A DNA stretch of 64,000 nucleotides from Opitutaceae bacterium BACL24 MAG-120322-bin51 (GTDB taxonomy: Bacteria; Verrucomicrobiota; Verrucomicrobiia; Opitutales; Coraliomargaritaceae), in the NCBI GenBank assembly GCA_905182465.1, contig CAJJBI010000006.1:271523-335522 (forward strand), given 5' to 3'. How positions within the stretch are numbered: position 1 is the first letter of the stretch; each line of letters starts with the position of its first letter. The notes beneath the pieces were generated by a model that searched no databases, was not told the DNA's origin, and was given only the letters and a program-made list of their open reading frames with translations. Made by a program: the position numbers and the translations under genes. This document shows, piece after piece, positions 28,649 to 39,446 of the stretch.

Positions 28649-28700
28649 ACTTTCTCAAAAAGCAAACCCTGCACGGCTGATCAATTACCCACCTCAGTTT

Positions 28701-29658
28701 TCACTTAAGCCACTTTTTCCAGCTATCACGGTAGTCTTCCGCATTCCGCCAATCGACGATGCGGGGCTTTAGTACGGATGATGGTATCTTGAGGTGTTTG
28801 TTCATTATAAAGCTTCTCAATCATGGTCTCGACGCTCTTATATCCCCAATCGTAGTAGGGGTGGACGACGAGCGCATCGAGGTAGCCTTGATCGACGTAG
28901 ATGAAGGCAGAAGGTGAGGACTGGATGGCGACGACGGGTAGTTTGCCAGGCTTCCAAGGGAGCGCGGGCATACCGAGTAGCGGCCAATCTTCGAGGAAGA
29001 CCCAGCCCTTGATCAGGTCGTTGCGGTCGGCCTCTTCGGCTGCACGGATCGCTTCGATCGCAGAAAGATAGTCGGGCGCACAAGTGATCGTCGTCTCGAT
29101 GTGGCGATAGCTAAGCACCTCGCGTAGACCGGACATGCGCTGTTCCAGCTCCGCGCTTGGTGTAGCGCTAGTGAGTATCGCGACACGAGCCTTTGTAGGA
29201 AGCTTGCTTAGAATCGAGCGGCCTGCTAAGCGGCCAGCTTCGACCTCGTCGGCCAGCACAGATGTGAGTGATTCACGGTCGGAGAGTTGGCTCTCAAAAA
29301 AGACGACTTCTTGACCTTGTAGCAAGGCAAAGTCTATGGATGCTCCGATGGCTTCAGTTTTTTCTGGGCTGATGATTAGACCGTCCGCATCTTCAATGAA
29401 GAGTTCGGCCAGTGAATTCATTTGGCTGCCTCCTTGAGTCTTATCTGGAGTGAAAATAACTACTTCAATGTCGATCGAATACTTTTTGCTAAGTTCAATT
29501 GCCGCGGTTTGAGCCCCTTCTTGGGCGGCTTGGTAGATGACGTTCTCTTGGTCACGCCCGACAAAGCCGATCTTAAACTCGCCGAGCAGTTCGCGGTTTT
29601 GAGCTTCGAGGGCGGTGCACCAAAATAGGGCAGCTAGGAGAGTGAGTCGTTGCAGCAT
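28701..29658 (-). CDS. Periplasmic sugar-binding-like protein (PBP1/LacI type), frameshift at end
   Basis: Secreted protein with a signal peptide (ending near TALEAQ) and the fold of class I periplasmic binding proteins: FKIGFVGRDQENVIYQAAQE, DGLIISPEKTEA, VLADEVEAGRLAGRSIL, FIYVDQGYLDALVVHPYY. The annotated frame ends at 28726, but shifting by one base near 28768 gives a better C-terminus (PRIVDWRNAEDYRDSWKKWL) ending at 28701. No permease or ATPase gene is beside it, so it may feed a sensor kinase or a transporter encoded elsewhere. Confidence 0.72.
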
Positions 29659-29713
29659 TGATATCTAATTTAGGAATCTTTAAATACAGTTGGCAACTGG
29701 CTTTGTTCGCTTT

Positions 29714-31103
29714 TTAGCGAGGCATCCGAGCCAAACTCTCTGCGAGGCCACCTTCGCGGCTGTGCTTTCGCCATTGTGTGGCGAAGTCCTTAGCCAATTG
29801 AGCTTTGCTTTCGGAGGCAGTTTTATTGAGACAACGCTCTAAGCCTGCTCGATTTAACCGTATGGAGAGTGCGATTTCTGGATCAAGCCCGTCAGTCGGG
29901 ATCGCGTTCAATGCCTCGCCGCATTTTGTGAGTTCGGTCGGATTGGTCAGAGGGAGGAGGGTGTCTTCAAGTTGTTTCTCGTTCGCGAAGAAGGCGCTGT
30001 TTAAAAAACTATTCGGTGGTGAGGGCTGCGTGAGCAGACCGTCGATCTGACCTAGGGCACAGATGCTCGCGCCATGTCCTTTTGGTTCACCCGGGTAAAA
30101 GAGGGTATCGATGGTTTCGGCTAATTCGGTCTCGTCGAGAGTTTGCCCATGACTCTCTGCCGCTGCGATGATGAGCGCGGGGTAGAGGGTAAACCAAGGC
30201 TGGTGATGTCCGTTATCGCCCCATGCGGTTAGAAGCAAGCCGCGTGCGCCGTGAGCGTGACCTTGTTTGGCAGCTAGTCGTATATTAGCTTTGGCCACAT
30301 CGAGGCGGCCAGAGAAAGAATTCCAATTACCCGCACCAGGTGCGACGTAGAATTGATCGCGGAAGCCGGCCTCGGCTACGATGCGGCATTGTTCCGCAAA
30401 TGGGGAGTCGGCCTCGTAGCCCCAAATGACAGGGATGACACCTTTGGGTAATTCCGAGACCAAATCGGGACGCTCCATAATAATGTCTGCCCAGAACTGG
30501 GCAGTTTGCCCGTGGTTCTTTGTCAGTGCAAAAAGTTGCTTCATGAAGTCCAAATAGACGCGGTGTTTGCCTTCGCGTTCGACGCGCTCTGCGCTGCGGC
30601 CTTTGCCCAGTTCCCATGGCTCGTCGCCTCCGATGTGAAGCTGGCACGAGCTAAAATTGGGGAGTAGCTCGGCGTAGAGTTTATCGATAAAAGCGGCGCT
30701 GTTTGCATCGGGGTAGAGCGTGCTGCCAGTATCGCGCCAGCCAGCAAGAGGATGCTCAAAACCGTCGGGGCATTCTGCGAGCGGCTTGTAACTCTGCGTG
30801 CTTGAGCCAGCGCTCCATATGGCCGAAGGAGTTTTGATTTGGCACCAGTTCGATGCCACGATCTGCGCAGTAGCCGTCGAGTTCGAGTATCTCGCTGGCT
30901 GTCAACGGCGAGGCGTTCTGCCAAACCGTTTCGTGATCAGCGTAGGCGAAGGTGTGTTCCGTATAGAGTTGCAGCTCGTTATATTTGAGCGCTTGCAGAG
31001 CATCAATCAAGCGGTGGAGTGTTGCCATCGTCGGCACTCGGTTGCGACTGATGTCGAGCATCAGACCACGGCGATCAAAGAGAGCGGTATTGTTTAACAA
31101 CAT
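29714..31103 (-). CDS. GH20-type beta-N-acetylhexosaminidase-like protein (frameshifted, lacks N-terminal domain)
   Basis: Glycosidase of the GH20 type. [15 protein letters not shown] and [14 protein letters not shown] open the barrel, [17 protein letters not shown] follows, and the catalytic Asp-Glu is in [12 protein letters not shown]. Frame 1 breaks near 30793 (KHAE then [14 protein letters not shown] in the other frame), a single-base error. Unlike most GH20 enzymes there is no N-terminal alpha/beta domain and no signal peptide; the start ATG (31103) lies just 47 bases downstream of the 3' end of tRNA-Pro. It may therefore be N-terminally truncated or a cytoplasmic variant. Substrate, probably GlcNAc-containing glycans, is inferred. 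Confidence 0.75.
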
Positions 31104-31149
31104 TGGCAAAAAAATGGCACGCTCTGGAGGAAGCGTGCCGTATTTCCCA

Positions 31150-31227
<78 letters not shown>

Positions 31228-31275
31228 ACGAGAAAGATTGCGAAAGATGGACGAGCACTGGGGTGCGTCAAGTCT

Positions 31276-33702
31276 TTATGGAGATTCGGTTACTTCGACG
31301 CGGATGAATGCTTGATCTATATCTGATACGGACTGACTTCGACGATAAACGAGTTTTTCCGTACCGTTGCCGTTATCACTCGGTTGGGGGGTGGGATTCG
31401 CGATCCCGTTTGAATCGTTTGGCCAAGTGGTAAGGGTTGGTGGTCGTTTTTGGCATGTAGCTGATGCCTTGTAAACCAATGGGTCGCTCGAGCGTGAGTT
31501 CGAGATAGGTGCTGCCGCCATCATCCACGAGCGAGAGAGCCGGCAGGGTGCTAAGATTATTGCCGTTGGGATCGCCGCCAATGGCAAACTCGAGTAGCTG
31601 TCCGATGCCATCGAAATCAGTGTCAGCATCGTCTAGTGCGTCGTTTCCGCTTAGGCCGTGGAAAATCTTCCAACCTTCATATTGGTTTTGATCAGGCTCT
31701 ACTTCGATTTGTAAAATCCTTCCGGTTATGGCGCCACTGCCAAAATTGGCACTTTGGGATGGGGTCGACAGTGTGAAGAGATAGATACCTGAGTATTCCG
31801 AGTAGGTTTGCCCATGGTAGCTAACGCTACCGCTGGGATCGGTTATAAAGTAATGGATAGAAGCTTCACTGATAGAGGCGAGGAAATCCGAATCGCTATC
31901 AGTAAAAAAGCCGCCACGGAATTGCTGCGAGTTTTCAATAGAGGAGATATTGAAATAGATCGAAACAGTGTTGGAAATGTCGAGTGCCGTGGTAAATGGG
32001 GTGGCATTGGTCAGGCGTATGAGGTCGTTAATGCTACTGTTGGGTACTCCGAAATTGGTAGTGGTGGCCGCAGTGAATTCGAGCGCAAAATCCAAACCTG
32101 CCTCAGGGGAGAGCGCTGGGCTGGTCAAAATCCCCGGGCTACTTCCCTGGTGCAAGAAGTCCGGATCCGCTAACTAGGGGAACCGATCCGCTCCCAGAAA
32201 GGGTGCCATCGCTGTCGATTATGAGTTCAGCTGAACTGCTAATGTCGCCATCGACAATGAGTTCGCCTCCATGAATCCAAGTGTTACCGCTGTAGCTTGA
32301 GTTGCCACCAAGAGTCAGTTGCCCTGCGCTGAGGGCGATGCTTCCCGAATCTGGTGATGTTTCCGGAAATATAAGAACTAGCACTACCATCCAACTCTAA
32401 AAGGTGACCGTTTGTGTCCAGGTTAGCGAGTTGGACGCCACCTGTGCCTAGCGCCCAATATTGTGAGGAACTGAGCGCAATATTTGCGCTAAAAACTTGT
32501 TGATCTTGATCGTAATTAGTGATGCCTCCACGGCCAATTGTGAGAGTGGAGCCGCCAGAGAAAGTGAAGCTGTCGTCGCTGCTAGCTGAGCTTTTAAAGT
32601 AGAGCCCTCTCAGTGTATAGTTAGACTGAATCGATGGGCTGGAGGAAATGGCTGTGCTTGGGTCAAAGAGCACATACCTGTCTGAAGTTCCTCCGCGCCA
32701 ACCGCCTATGCCCCATGCTGAGTTGCGATCTATTCTAGCGGATGAGTTGCCTGCCCAAGTATAATCAGGGTCGCCCACGCAACGTAAAGCGTAACCCGAT
32801 GAGTTCATGGCGTTATTGGCAGCAGTAATCGCACCCGCACGGGCGAAGAAACTAGAAAAGTTATATGTGGTGCTTCCTATGTTTCCGAAGATACTGTTGA
32901 CCCCGAGAACTGTGAGTTCGTTCGTTCCTTCGGGGTTTTCCCAAGTGTTCAAAACTGGCGAAGCCGAATCGCCCACAACAAATGCGGCATCATTTTGACT
33001 TATCTGCAATGCTCGCTGGTCGGTGTCGCCTCCGTTATCAAAAATATCAAAGACGGTTGTCTGTGCCAGACGGGGGCTTTCATTAGCACTTCCACCTCTA
33101 CCGTAGAGTAACACGGATAGGCCTTTGTATTTCGCCTGGGCATTGGATTTGCTGTCATCTGAACTCGAGTCATACAGGTCGAGTACTGCTAAACGGGAAA
33201 AAGTGTTGGGTGTGGCAACGGTTTCGCTCAGTGTGCCCACGGCGAGATCGTGATCGACGTTTCCGTTGTTAGGGACATACCATCCAAGAGCTAGGTTGTT
33301 GATCGAACCTACACCATTTGCGGTCGATATTGTGCCATCCTGTTGTCGAATGCGAATACCGCGGGTGTCTTGATTGGCGACTTGAGGATACTCAAAGTGT
33401 TGTGCGGTCAAAAAATGAATAGGACTTAACATTCCAAGCCCTTTATAACTATTATCTGAGATCCCACCAGGGATGGTCGTGCTCCAGCCAACTCCTGAAA
33501 AATCTAGGCTGTTACCAATAAATGACCCATCGCCATTGGCGATGGGTGCGAGTGGAAAGCCGGAACTAAACCGATCATTCACTGAGTTGGAATAAGCCGT
33601 AATCGTAATGGCTGAAAGCTCCAATAAGCAGGCACAAAAGAGGGCGGCAGACGCAATTAATTTCCCCCGTGCAAATCTTAGCTTATAATTAGGGGAAAAC
33701 AT
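31276..33702 (-). CDS. Large secreted protein with autotransporter-type beta repeat, protease-like N-terminal region (several frameshifts)
   Basis: Reconstructed across three frames. Residues 1-30 form a signal peptide. The N-terminal 400 residues ([32 protein letters not shown]) resemble trypsin-like S1 domains by His, Asp and GDSASP serine motifs. A repeat ([23 protein letters not shown]) matches the autotransporter-associated beta-strand repeat. A lectin-like region and a C-terminal [16 protein letters not shown] / [10 protein letters not shown] segment typical of Verrucomicrobia secreted proteins follow. Shifts lie near 32355, 32133 and 31430. The C-terminus has no barrel domain, and no exosortase motif is obvious. 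Substrate is unknown. Confidence 0.7.
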
Positions 33703-33826
33703 ATTGCATAGTCTAGTTAGCTAGAGTCCGATTTATCAAACACATAGCTGTGAAAGACTTGTAAATTTAGCTGCTCAATTCTACAGAACTGGGCAGCTAG
33801 GGACTTTTAAAGCGCCCTAGTTAAGC

Positions 33827-34492
33827 TCAGCGCCGTGCAGCCAAGAAGTAGAGCAGCCATCCGAGGCTGCTAACGAACGCAGCCACATATGTGTAGGCAG
33901 CAGCGTCGAGTGTCTTGGTCACGCCTAGGAGCTCGTCTTGGTCGACGATGCCGAGGCCGACGAGTTGCGCTTTGGCGCGCTTGCTGGCGTCGAACTCCAC
34001 GGGGAGAGTGACAAGCTGGAAAACAGTAAGCACGAGATAAACCGCAATGCCGAGGTAGATGGTGATCGGCCCAAAGCCTAAGAAAAAGCCGCCAAACATG
34101 ATGACTGGTAAAAACTGCGACGCAAAGCCGGTGATTGGGACGAGCGTCATGCGCAAATTAAGTGGTGCATACTCCTGCTTGTGCTGGATGGCGTGACCAG
34201 CTTCGTGGGCGGCGACTCCCAGGGCTGCGAGGCTAGAACCTCGGTAATTATCCTGACTCAGTGCGAGACGCTTTTTGCTCGGATCATAGTGGTCGGTTAA
34301 TGTGCCGTGGCATTCGACGATTTCGACGTCGTGGATGCCGGCACTCTCCATGACTGCTTGGGCGGCTTCGCGCCCTGTGATTCGGCCACGAGAGGGCACT
34401 TGGACGTATTTACCGTAGGTGCTTTTGACCTTCATTTGCGCCCAAAGTCCAACAATGATTGGTATGATGATAAAAAAGATAATCGGTGACAT
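33827..34492 (-). CDS. YugP-like zinc metallopeptidase
   Basis: Membrane-bound peptidase family (Zn_peptidase_2) of 221 residues. A first helix at residues 2-17, the zinc motif AAHEAGHAIQHK in the middle, hydrophobic segments (around 125-165) and a last helix (YVAAFVSSLGWLLYFLAARR). Upstream RITGREAAQAVMESAG and DHYDPSKKRLALSQDNY are family blocks. Physiological substrate is unknown. It is monocistronic between the secreted protease gene and the divergent thioredoxin-like gene. Confidence 0.9.
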   Translation of the reverse strand: MSPIIFFIIIPIIVGLWAQMKVKSTYGKYVQVPSRGRITGREAAQAVMESAGIHDVEIVECHGTLTDHYDPSKKRLALSQDNYRGSSLAALGVAAHEAGHAIQHKQEYAPLNLRMTLVPITGFASQFLPVIMFGGFFLGFGPITIYLGIAVYLVLTVFQLVTLPVEFDASKRAKAQLVGLGIVDQDELLGVTKTLDAAAYTYVAAFVSSLGWLLYFLAARR

Positions 34493-34672
34493 GATGAGTG
34501 ATATTTATTTCTTGGAACATTAACTAAAATATTAGTTCCATCTACTTTAATGTCTATTGTGCGAATCTCAATAAGTCGAATTTTTTCCAGTTTATCGACA
34601 ATACTACCTCGCACGGACGATCTTATTTGCTATAAATATAATATACGTTTTCAAAAATTAATCATTAACACT

Positions 34673-35119
34673 ATGCAAAAACTACTCTCAATCTCTCTTC
34701 TTAGTATTATCGTTTCTTCATGCATCTCTCAGTGCAGGCGACGAATGGATGACTGACTTCGCAGCGGCTAAAATCAAAGCTGCCGCTGAACAAAAGCCAC
34801 TTCTTTTGGATTTTACGGGCTCTGACTGGTGCGGTTGGTGTATCAAGTTGGATAAGGAAGTTTTCAGCCAAAAGGCATTTAAGGAATTTGCGGCCGACAA
34901 TTTAGTTTTGGTCGAGTTGGATTTCCCCCGCGGTAAGGAACAGTCCGAAGATTTAAAGGCACAAAACAAGGCATTAGCCGAAAAATACGAATTCGTGGGT
35001 TTCCCACGATATTGGTGCTTTCTCCCGAAGGGGAATTGATTGAAAAGACCGGTTACCAGCGCGGGGGCCCGGAGGCTTATGTCGCACACATCAAAGAGAT
35101 CCTGGTAGCAGACAAGTAG
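34673..35119 (+). CDS. Exported thioredoxin-family protein (two frameshifts)
   Basis: Periplasmic thiol-disulphide protein. The core frame 34749-35039 has the active site TGSDWCGWCIKLDKEVF (CxxC). In the neighbouring frame an ATG at 34673 gives a signal peptide (MQKLLSISLLSIIVSS) that joins through a shift near 34715 as ASLSAGDEWMTDFAA. A second shift near 35010 restores the expected cis-Pro region and C-terminus (ILVLSPEGELIEKTGYQ), ending at 35119. Both shifts look like sequence errors. Role in outer-membrane protein folding or peroxide reduction is only inferred. Confidence 0.75.
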
Positions 35120-35253
35120 TTTAGGCATCCCGCTTGTCCGAATTAAAAAATCCCCAAACTTAGGGTTGCTTTTCGTTTTCTCTCTTTTAATCTGCGCGGC
35201 TTCCTAGAAATAGACCGTTTCTTGGAATTGTATTTTTCAATAGATTTTTAGAC

Positions 35254-35934
35254 ATGCAACAATACACACTTAACATCACAAATCGTGAAAACACCGGCCG
35301 CGGTGTAGCACGGCGCTTACGTGCGTCGGGTAAAATTCCTGCCTCCCTTTACGGCCAGGGTAATGCTCGCTCAATCACCGTTGCTGCGGTTGATTTTCGC
35401 GACCTAAACCGAGAGATTGGAGGCGGTGCTGCCCTAGTCGAGTTGACTGATGAAAAGGGCGATACTGCTCTTTGCCTCGTTCAAGATGTTCAGTATCATG
35501 CTGTTAAGAGCACTATTGACCACATTGATTTCCAGGAGGTTGAACGCGGCCAAGCCTTCAATACTAAGATCCCCGTCCACCTCGTCGGTGAAGCAGATTG
35601 TACCGGTGTCAAAAACGATGGCGGTGTGCTTGATCACAAGACACACGAAATCGATATCCGCTGCCGTCCTTCCAAACTCCCTGAGCACGTTGAGGCAGAC
35701 GTTTCTGCACTTGCTGTCGGCGATGCGCTCACGATTGCTGACTTACCTGTTATCGAAGATGTCGAATACATGGGTGACTCAACGCAAGTTATTGTTTCCG
35801 TCCAACATCCGACCGTCGCCGCCGAACCTTCTGAGGACGAAGCCGAGCAGGTTGCTGCTGACGAAGTTCCCGCCACTAAGGTCAGTGATGACGATAGCGA
35901 GGGTGACGACGACTCCTCCAAGGGAGATAATTAA
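35254..35934 (+). CDS. rplY: 50S ribosomal protein L25/general stress protein Ctc
   Basis: 5S rRNA-binding ribosomal protein of the long Ctc type: L25 domain (residues 1-90, NRENTGRGVARRLRASGKIPA, SLYGQGN), a beta domain (100-185, CRPSKLPEHVEADVSAL), and an acidic tail (about 30 residues rich in Asp/Glu). 226 residues. First of the dense run of housekeeping genes that continues to guaA. Pth follows, a conserved rplY-pth pairing. Confidence 0.95.
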   Translation: MQQYTLNITNRENTGRGVARRLRASGKIPASLYGQGNARSITVAAVDFRDLNREIGGGAALVELTDEKGDTALCLVQDVQYHAVKSTIDHIDFQEVERGQAFNTKIPVHLVGEADCTGVKNDGGVLDHKTHEIDIRCRPSKLPEHVEADVSALAVGDALTIADLPVIEDVEYMGDSTQVIVSVQHPTVAAEPSEDEAEQVAADEVPATKVSDDDSEGDDDSSKGDN

Positions 35935-35991
35935 ACCTTTAACCCGGCCAATTTTCTCTACGGGATATTGACCGACAACGTTCTTTTACAG

Positions 35992-36591
35992 ATGCCCATC
36001 GCGGTTATTGCAGGTCTCGGAAATCCAGGATCTAAATACCGCAACACCCGACACAACATCGGCTATGCCCTTGTTGATCAGTTAGCTACAAAATACGGCG
36101 CTACATGGAAACATGAAGCCCGCTTTGAAGCAGAGGTCGCAGTGATCCAGCACGATGAGCGCAAGCTCATGCTGCTCAAGCCGCAGACCTTTATGAATGC
36201 CAGTGGTCGCTCTCTCGGAACCGCGCTGCGCTACCGCAAGCTGTCCGCTGAATCGTTACTCGTCATTTACGACGACCTTACTCTCGATTTAGGACGGATT
36301 AAGCTGAGTGTCAGTGGCAGTGCTGGCGGCCATAACGGGATCGCTGATATTCTAACTCAAGTCGGCACAGGTTTTGCCCGCTTCCGAGTTGGGATCGGAG
36401 CTAAGCCACACAAAGAGATGGACCTCGCTGACTACGTTCTAAGCAAATTTTCAAAGGACGAACAAACTATTTTGGCGGATCACAGCCCAATTTTTCTCGA
36501 TCAGATACACTTGATCTTGAATGAAGGCATCGATTCCTCCATGAACATAATTAACCAACGCATAGCTACACCGCATGAGCGCAACGACTAA
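35992..36591 (+). CDS. pth: Peptidyl-tRNA hydrolase
   Basis: Releases tRNA from prematurely terminated peptidyl-tRNA. Signature AGLGNPGSKYRNTRHNIGY (Asn and His of the active site) at the N-terminus, KPQTFMNASGRS, IYDDLTLDLG, SGSAGGHNGIADI. I start at MPIAVIAGLG (35992); the frame has an upstream TTG at 35968 but homologues begin near VIAGLG. The 3' end overlaps rpsF by 17 bases. Confidence 0.95.
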   Translation: MPIAVIAGLGNPGSKYRNTRHNIGYALVDQLATKYGATWKHEARFEAEVAVIQHDERKLMLLKPQTFMNASGRSLGTALRYRKLSAESLLVIYDDLTLDLGRIKLSVSGSAGGHNGIADILTQVGTGFARFRVGIGAKPHKEMDLADYVLSKFSKDEQTILADHSPIFLDQIHLILNEGIDSSMNIINQRIATPHERND

Positions 36592-36874
36592 AAATAAGTA
36601 TAAAGCCACTTTCATCCTAGACCTCCGCGAATCCGAAGACGATTCCGCTAAAGTTATGGCTGACCTCAACGAAATCTTGAAGTCCATCGGAGGCGAGCCA
36701 TCCGACAGCGAAGATCTTGGTATGCTCGACTTCGCTCGTGCTGCAGATCGTCGCTACACTCAAGGTCACTATATCGAGATCTACTTTGAGGGTACTGGCG
36801 ATGTGCCTTCAACTCTGAAGGAAAAGCTCAAACTTGACAAGCGCGTCAACCGTATCTTCGTCGAGTCCAAATAA
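36575..36874 (+). CDS. rpsF: 30S ribosomal protein S6
   Basis: Small-subunit protein that pairs with S18. The alpha/beta fold is visible (YKATFILDLRESEDD, GMLDFARAADRRYTQGHYIEI, KRVNRIFVE). It is 99 residues, a bit diverged from E. coli S6. It begins inside pth (start ATG 36575) and is followed after 21 bases by ssb, the canonical order rpsF-ssb. rpsR, which usually comes next, is not in the cluster. Confidence 0.9.
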   Translation: MSATTKNKYKATFILDLRESEDDSAKVMADLNEILKSIGGEPSDSEDLGMLDFARAADRRYTQGHYIEIYFEGTGDVPSTLKEKLKLDKRVNRIFVESK

Positions 36875-36895
36875 CACTACAAACCCACGACCACT

Positions 36896-37375
36896 ATGGC
36901 CTCATTCAACAAAGTTATTTTGATGGGAAACCTAACCCGCGACCCTGAAACTCGCGTTACGGCCACTGGTTTGACTATTTGTAAGCTCGGGCTCGCTGTA
37001 TCTCGCTCATTCACGACCAAGGATGGCGAACGCCGCGAAGAGACCACTTTCGTAGACATTGACGCATTTGGTAAGCAGGCTGAAGTGATCACTAAGTATT
37101 TCCGCAAAGGTAAGCCCATCTTAATCGAAGGTCGCCTCAAGCTAGACCAATGGGAGGCTAACGATGGCCAAAAGCGAAGCAAAATGGGCGTCGTGATGGA
37201 GACTTTTCAATTCGTTGGCAATCGCGATGACAGCGATTCCAGCGGTAGTAATAGTGATTCCGGAGGTTACGAGCAGAGCTCGCCCCCCAAGCGGCAGGCT
37301 GCCGCTGAAAAGCCCGCCACAAATGAAGATTTCTCCGCGGACGAAGACACTCTCGATGAAGACGTGCCATTCTAG
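36896..37375 (+). CDS. ssb: Single-stranded DNA-binding protein
   Basis: OB-fold protein (MASFNKVILMGNLTRDPETR, FVDIDAFGKQAEVITKYFRKG) with an unstructured Ser/Gly-rich linker and the acidic C-terminal tip DEDVPF that contacts partner proteins. 159 residues. Forms a tetramer by homology. Embedded between rpsF and rplI; rpsR absent from the gap. Confidence 0.96.
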   Translation: MASFNKVILMGNLTRDPETRVTATGLTICKLGLAVSRSFTTKDGERREETTFVDIDAFGKQAEVITKYFRKGKPILIEGRLKLDQWEANDGQKRSKMGVVMETFQFVGNRDDSDSSGSNSDSGGYEQSSPPKRQAAAEKPATNEDFSADEDTLDEDVPF

Positions 37376-37432
37376 GCCTACGACTTCCTTTTCTCAATTT
37401 ACCAACAAATTATTTAATACACCGATAGCATC

Positions 37433-37939
37433 ATGGCCAACAATCAGGTTCTCCTCCTCCAACCCATCAATGGACTCGGCGCCGAAGGCGACACAGTCAC
37501 TGTAAAAGCTGGCTTCGCCCGCAACTTTCTGTTGCCTCGCAAACTAGCGCTTCCGATCACGCAGGCTAACAAGAAGCACGTCGAGTCGCTCCTCAAAGCT
37601 CGTGAAGCCCGCGAGCAAAAGGAATTCGAAGATTCACGTGGACTCAGCGAACGCATCGAAAAGACTAGTATCGCAATCGCTGTGAAAACAGGTGAGGGTG
37701 GTAAAATGTTTGGTGCGGTCACCGCTAACGATGTGCTTGAGCGCCTTAAGGCAGAGGGTATCGAGCTCGTGAAGAAGCAACTTCAGATAGCAGCACCCAT
37801 CAAAGAGCTCGGTTCACATACGGCCGCCATTAAACTGCACGCTGACATCGAGACTGAACTCAAGTTTGAGGTCGTCTCCGAGAATCCAATCGAAGAAAGT
37901 GCGGATTCGGAGAAAGAAATTGCTGACGACGACGAATAA
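37433..37939 (+). CDS. rplI: 50S ribosomal protein L9
   Basis: L9 N-terminal domain (QVLLLQPINGLGAEGDTVTV, RNFLLPRKLA) plus connecting helix and C-terminal domain (GKMFGAVTANDVLERLKAEG). Acidic C-terminal extension of about 20 residues (EESADSEKEIADDDE) beyond the usual 148-residue length. Followed by dnaB after 37 bases, as in many bacteria. Confidence 0.96.
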   Translation: MANNQVLLLQPINGLGAEGDTVTVKAGFARNFLLPRKLALPITQANKKHVESLLKAREAREQKEFEDSRGLSERIEKTSIAIAVKTGEGGKMFGAVTANDVLERLKAEGIELVKKQLQIAAPIKELGSHTAAIKLHADIETELKFEVVSENPIEESADSEKEIADDDE

Positions 37940-37976
37940 CTGTTGGCAACGCCTCGTTGTTTTCACTCAATAGGGG

Positions 37977-39419
37977 ATGTCTTCTGATTCAGAACCAGCT
38001 TTCGGGCGAGCTAGTAGCGATAGAAAGTTCTCCAATAAAAAGGGGAATTCTCTGACTGAGGACTCAATACGTACTCAACCTCACAACATCGAGGCGGAAG
38101 AAGGTTTACTAGCTGCATGCCTCATTGATGGTGGTCACGACGTCATTACTACATGCATAGAGAGTCACATCTCTCCGGAGTGTTTTTATAAGACGCAGCA
38201 TCAGATTATCTTTTCGGCAATTATTGCACTCTTTGAAGAGGGTAATCCCGTCGATGAGATTATCTTGCACGAATACCTAGTTAAAGCGGGTAGCTCTGAG
38301 GACATTGGGGGTATTGCTGGTATTTACCACATTCAGGGCAGAATTGAAACACCTGCTCACGCAAAGTATTACGCGGGTATTGTTCACGAGAAGTATTTAT
38401 TGCGCAGGCTCATCCGCACATCGCGAGAGGCGACCGAGGCATGTTATGAACAGCAAGAGGACATTTCTGTATTCATCGATCGAATCGAAGAGGAAATACA
38501 CAATATCAGTAGTGGACGCATCGTTAAAGTAGCGACCCCGATTGATGAATCAGTTGAACAAGCGGTTGCTGATATATACGCGATGTTAAACGGTAAGGAT
38601 GAGGCCGACGGCGTCATGTCTGGTTTCCGCGATCTCGATGGAATGACATATGGTTTCCACCCGGGTCAAATGATCGTTTTGGCAGCGCGTCCTTCAGTGG
38701 GGAAGACCAGTTTTGCTATGAATTTCGCGGAACATGCGATTCTCCCTGACGGTGGTCGTTCTGCAACAGGTGTTATGGTCTTCAGCCTCGAAATGACCGC
38801 TTCACAGCTAGCTATGAGGTTGATCTGTTGCCGTGCTCGCGCTGACATGAGGAAAATCCGAGACCGGATCGCGTCCAAGAAGGACATGCAAGAAATTGCA
38901 AACACGGTCAAAGAACTGAAAGGCAAACCCCTCTGGATCGATGACTCAGCATCATCCACAATTCTCGATATTCGTGCCAAAGCTAGGCGGATTGATTCGA
39001 AGCACCGCTTAGGTTTGATTGTCATTGATTACCTTCAGTTGATTAAAGGCACGGACTCTCGGGCTCCACGTGAACAACAGATCGCCGATATCTCTCGGGG
39101 CGTCAAAGGCATGGCGAAGGAGCTCAATGTGCCAGTCGTCGTGCTCAGTCAGCTAAATCGCGAGTCGGAGAAAGAGAACCGCGATCCACGCCTCTCTGAC
39201 CTCCGTGAATCTGGCTCGATTGAGCAAGATGCCGACGTTGTGATGCTACTTCATCGCCCGAAAAAGAGCGACGACGATGAGACCGTCGAAGGTGATGGCA
39301 TGTTTAATGAGCACGAGCATATTAAATTAATCATTGCCAAACAACGAAATGGACCCGTTGGTGAAATTGACCTAACATTTGTCCGCCGCTACACACGTTA
39401 CGAGAATTTCCACCGCTAA
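37977..39419 (+). CDS. dnaB: Replicative DNA helicase
   Basis: Hexameric 5'-3' helicase. N-terminal domain (residues 30-150), then the RecA-like core with Walker [16 protein letters not shown], Walker [13 protein letters not shown], and [21 protein letters not shown] for the arginine finger region. 480 residues, including a short N-terminal extension rich in Ser/Lys. No intein. Follows rplI closely, in the same direction. Confidence 0.96.
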   Translation: MSSDSEPAFGRASSDRKFSNKKGNSLTEDSIRTQPHNIEAEEGLLAACLIDGGHDVITTCIESHISPECFYKTQHQIIFSAIIALFEEGNPVDEIILHEYLVKAGSSEDIGGIAGIYHIQGRIETPAHAKYYAGIVHEKYLLRRLIRTSREATEACYEQQEDISVFIDRIEEEIHNISSGRIVKVATPIDESVEQAVADIYAMLNGKDEADGVMSGFRDLDGMTYGFHPGQMIVLAARPSVGKTSFAMNFAEHAILPDGGRSATGVMVFSLEMTASQLAMRLICCRARADMRKIRDRIASKKDMQEIANTVKELKGKPLWIDDSASSTILDIRAKARRIDSKHRLGLIVIDYLQLIKGTDSRAPREQQIADISRGVKGMAKELNVPVVVLSQLNRESEKENRDPRLSDLRESGSIEQDADVVMLLHRPKKSDDDETVEGDGMFNEHEHIKLIIAKQRNGPVGEIDLTFVRRYTRYENFHR

Positions 39420-39446
39420 AGCCTACGTCCGATTACTTTTATTAAA

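Noticed and set aside
33797..33820. ctaggg...ccctag hairpin after the YugP-like gene
   Set aside because: Stem of six bases and no T run; left unannotated.
35149..35175. Weak hairpin after the thioredoxin-like gene
   Set aside because: Three strong pairs and a bulge only; T tail interrupted, so not listed as a terminator.
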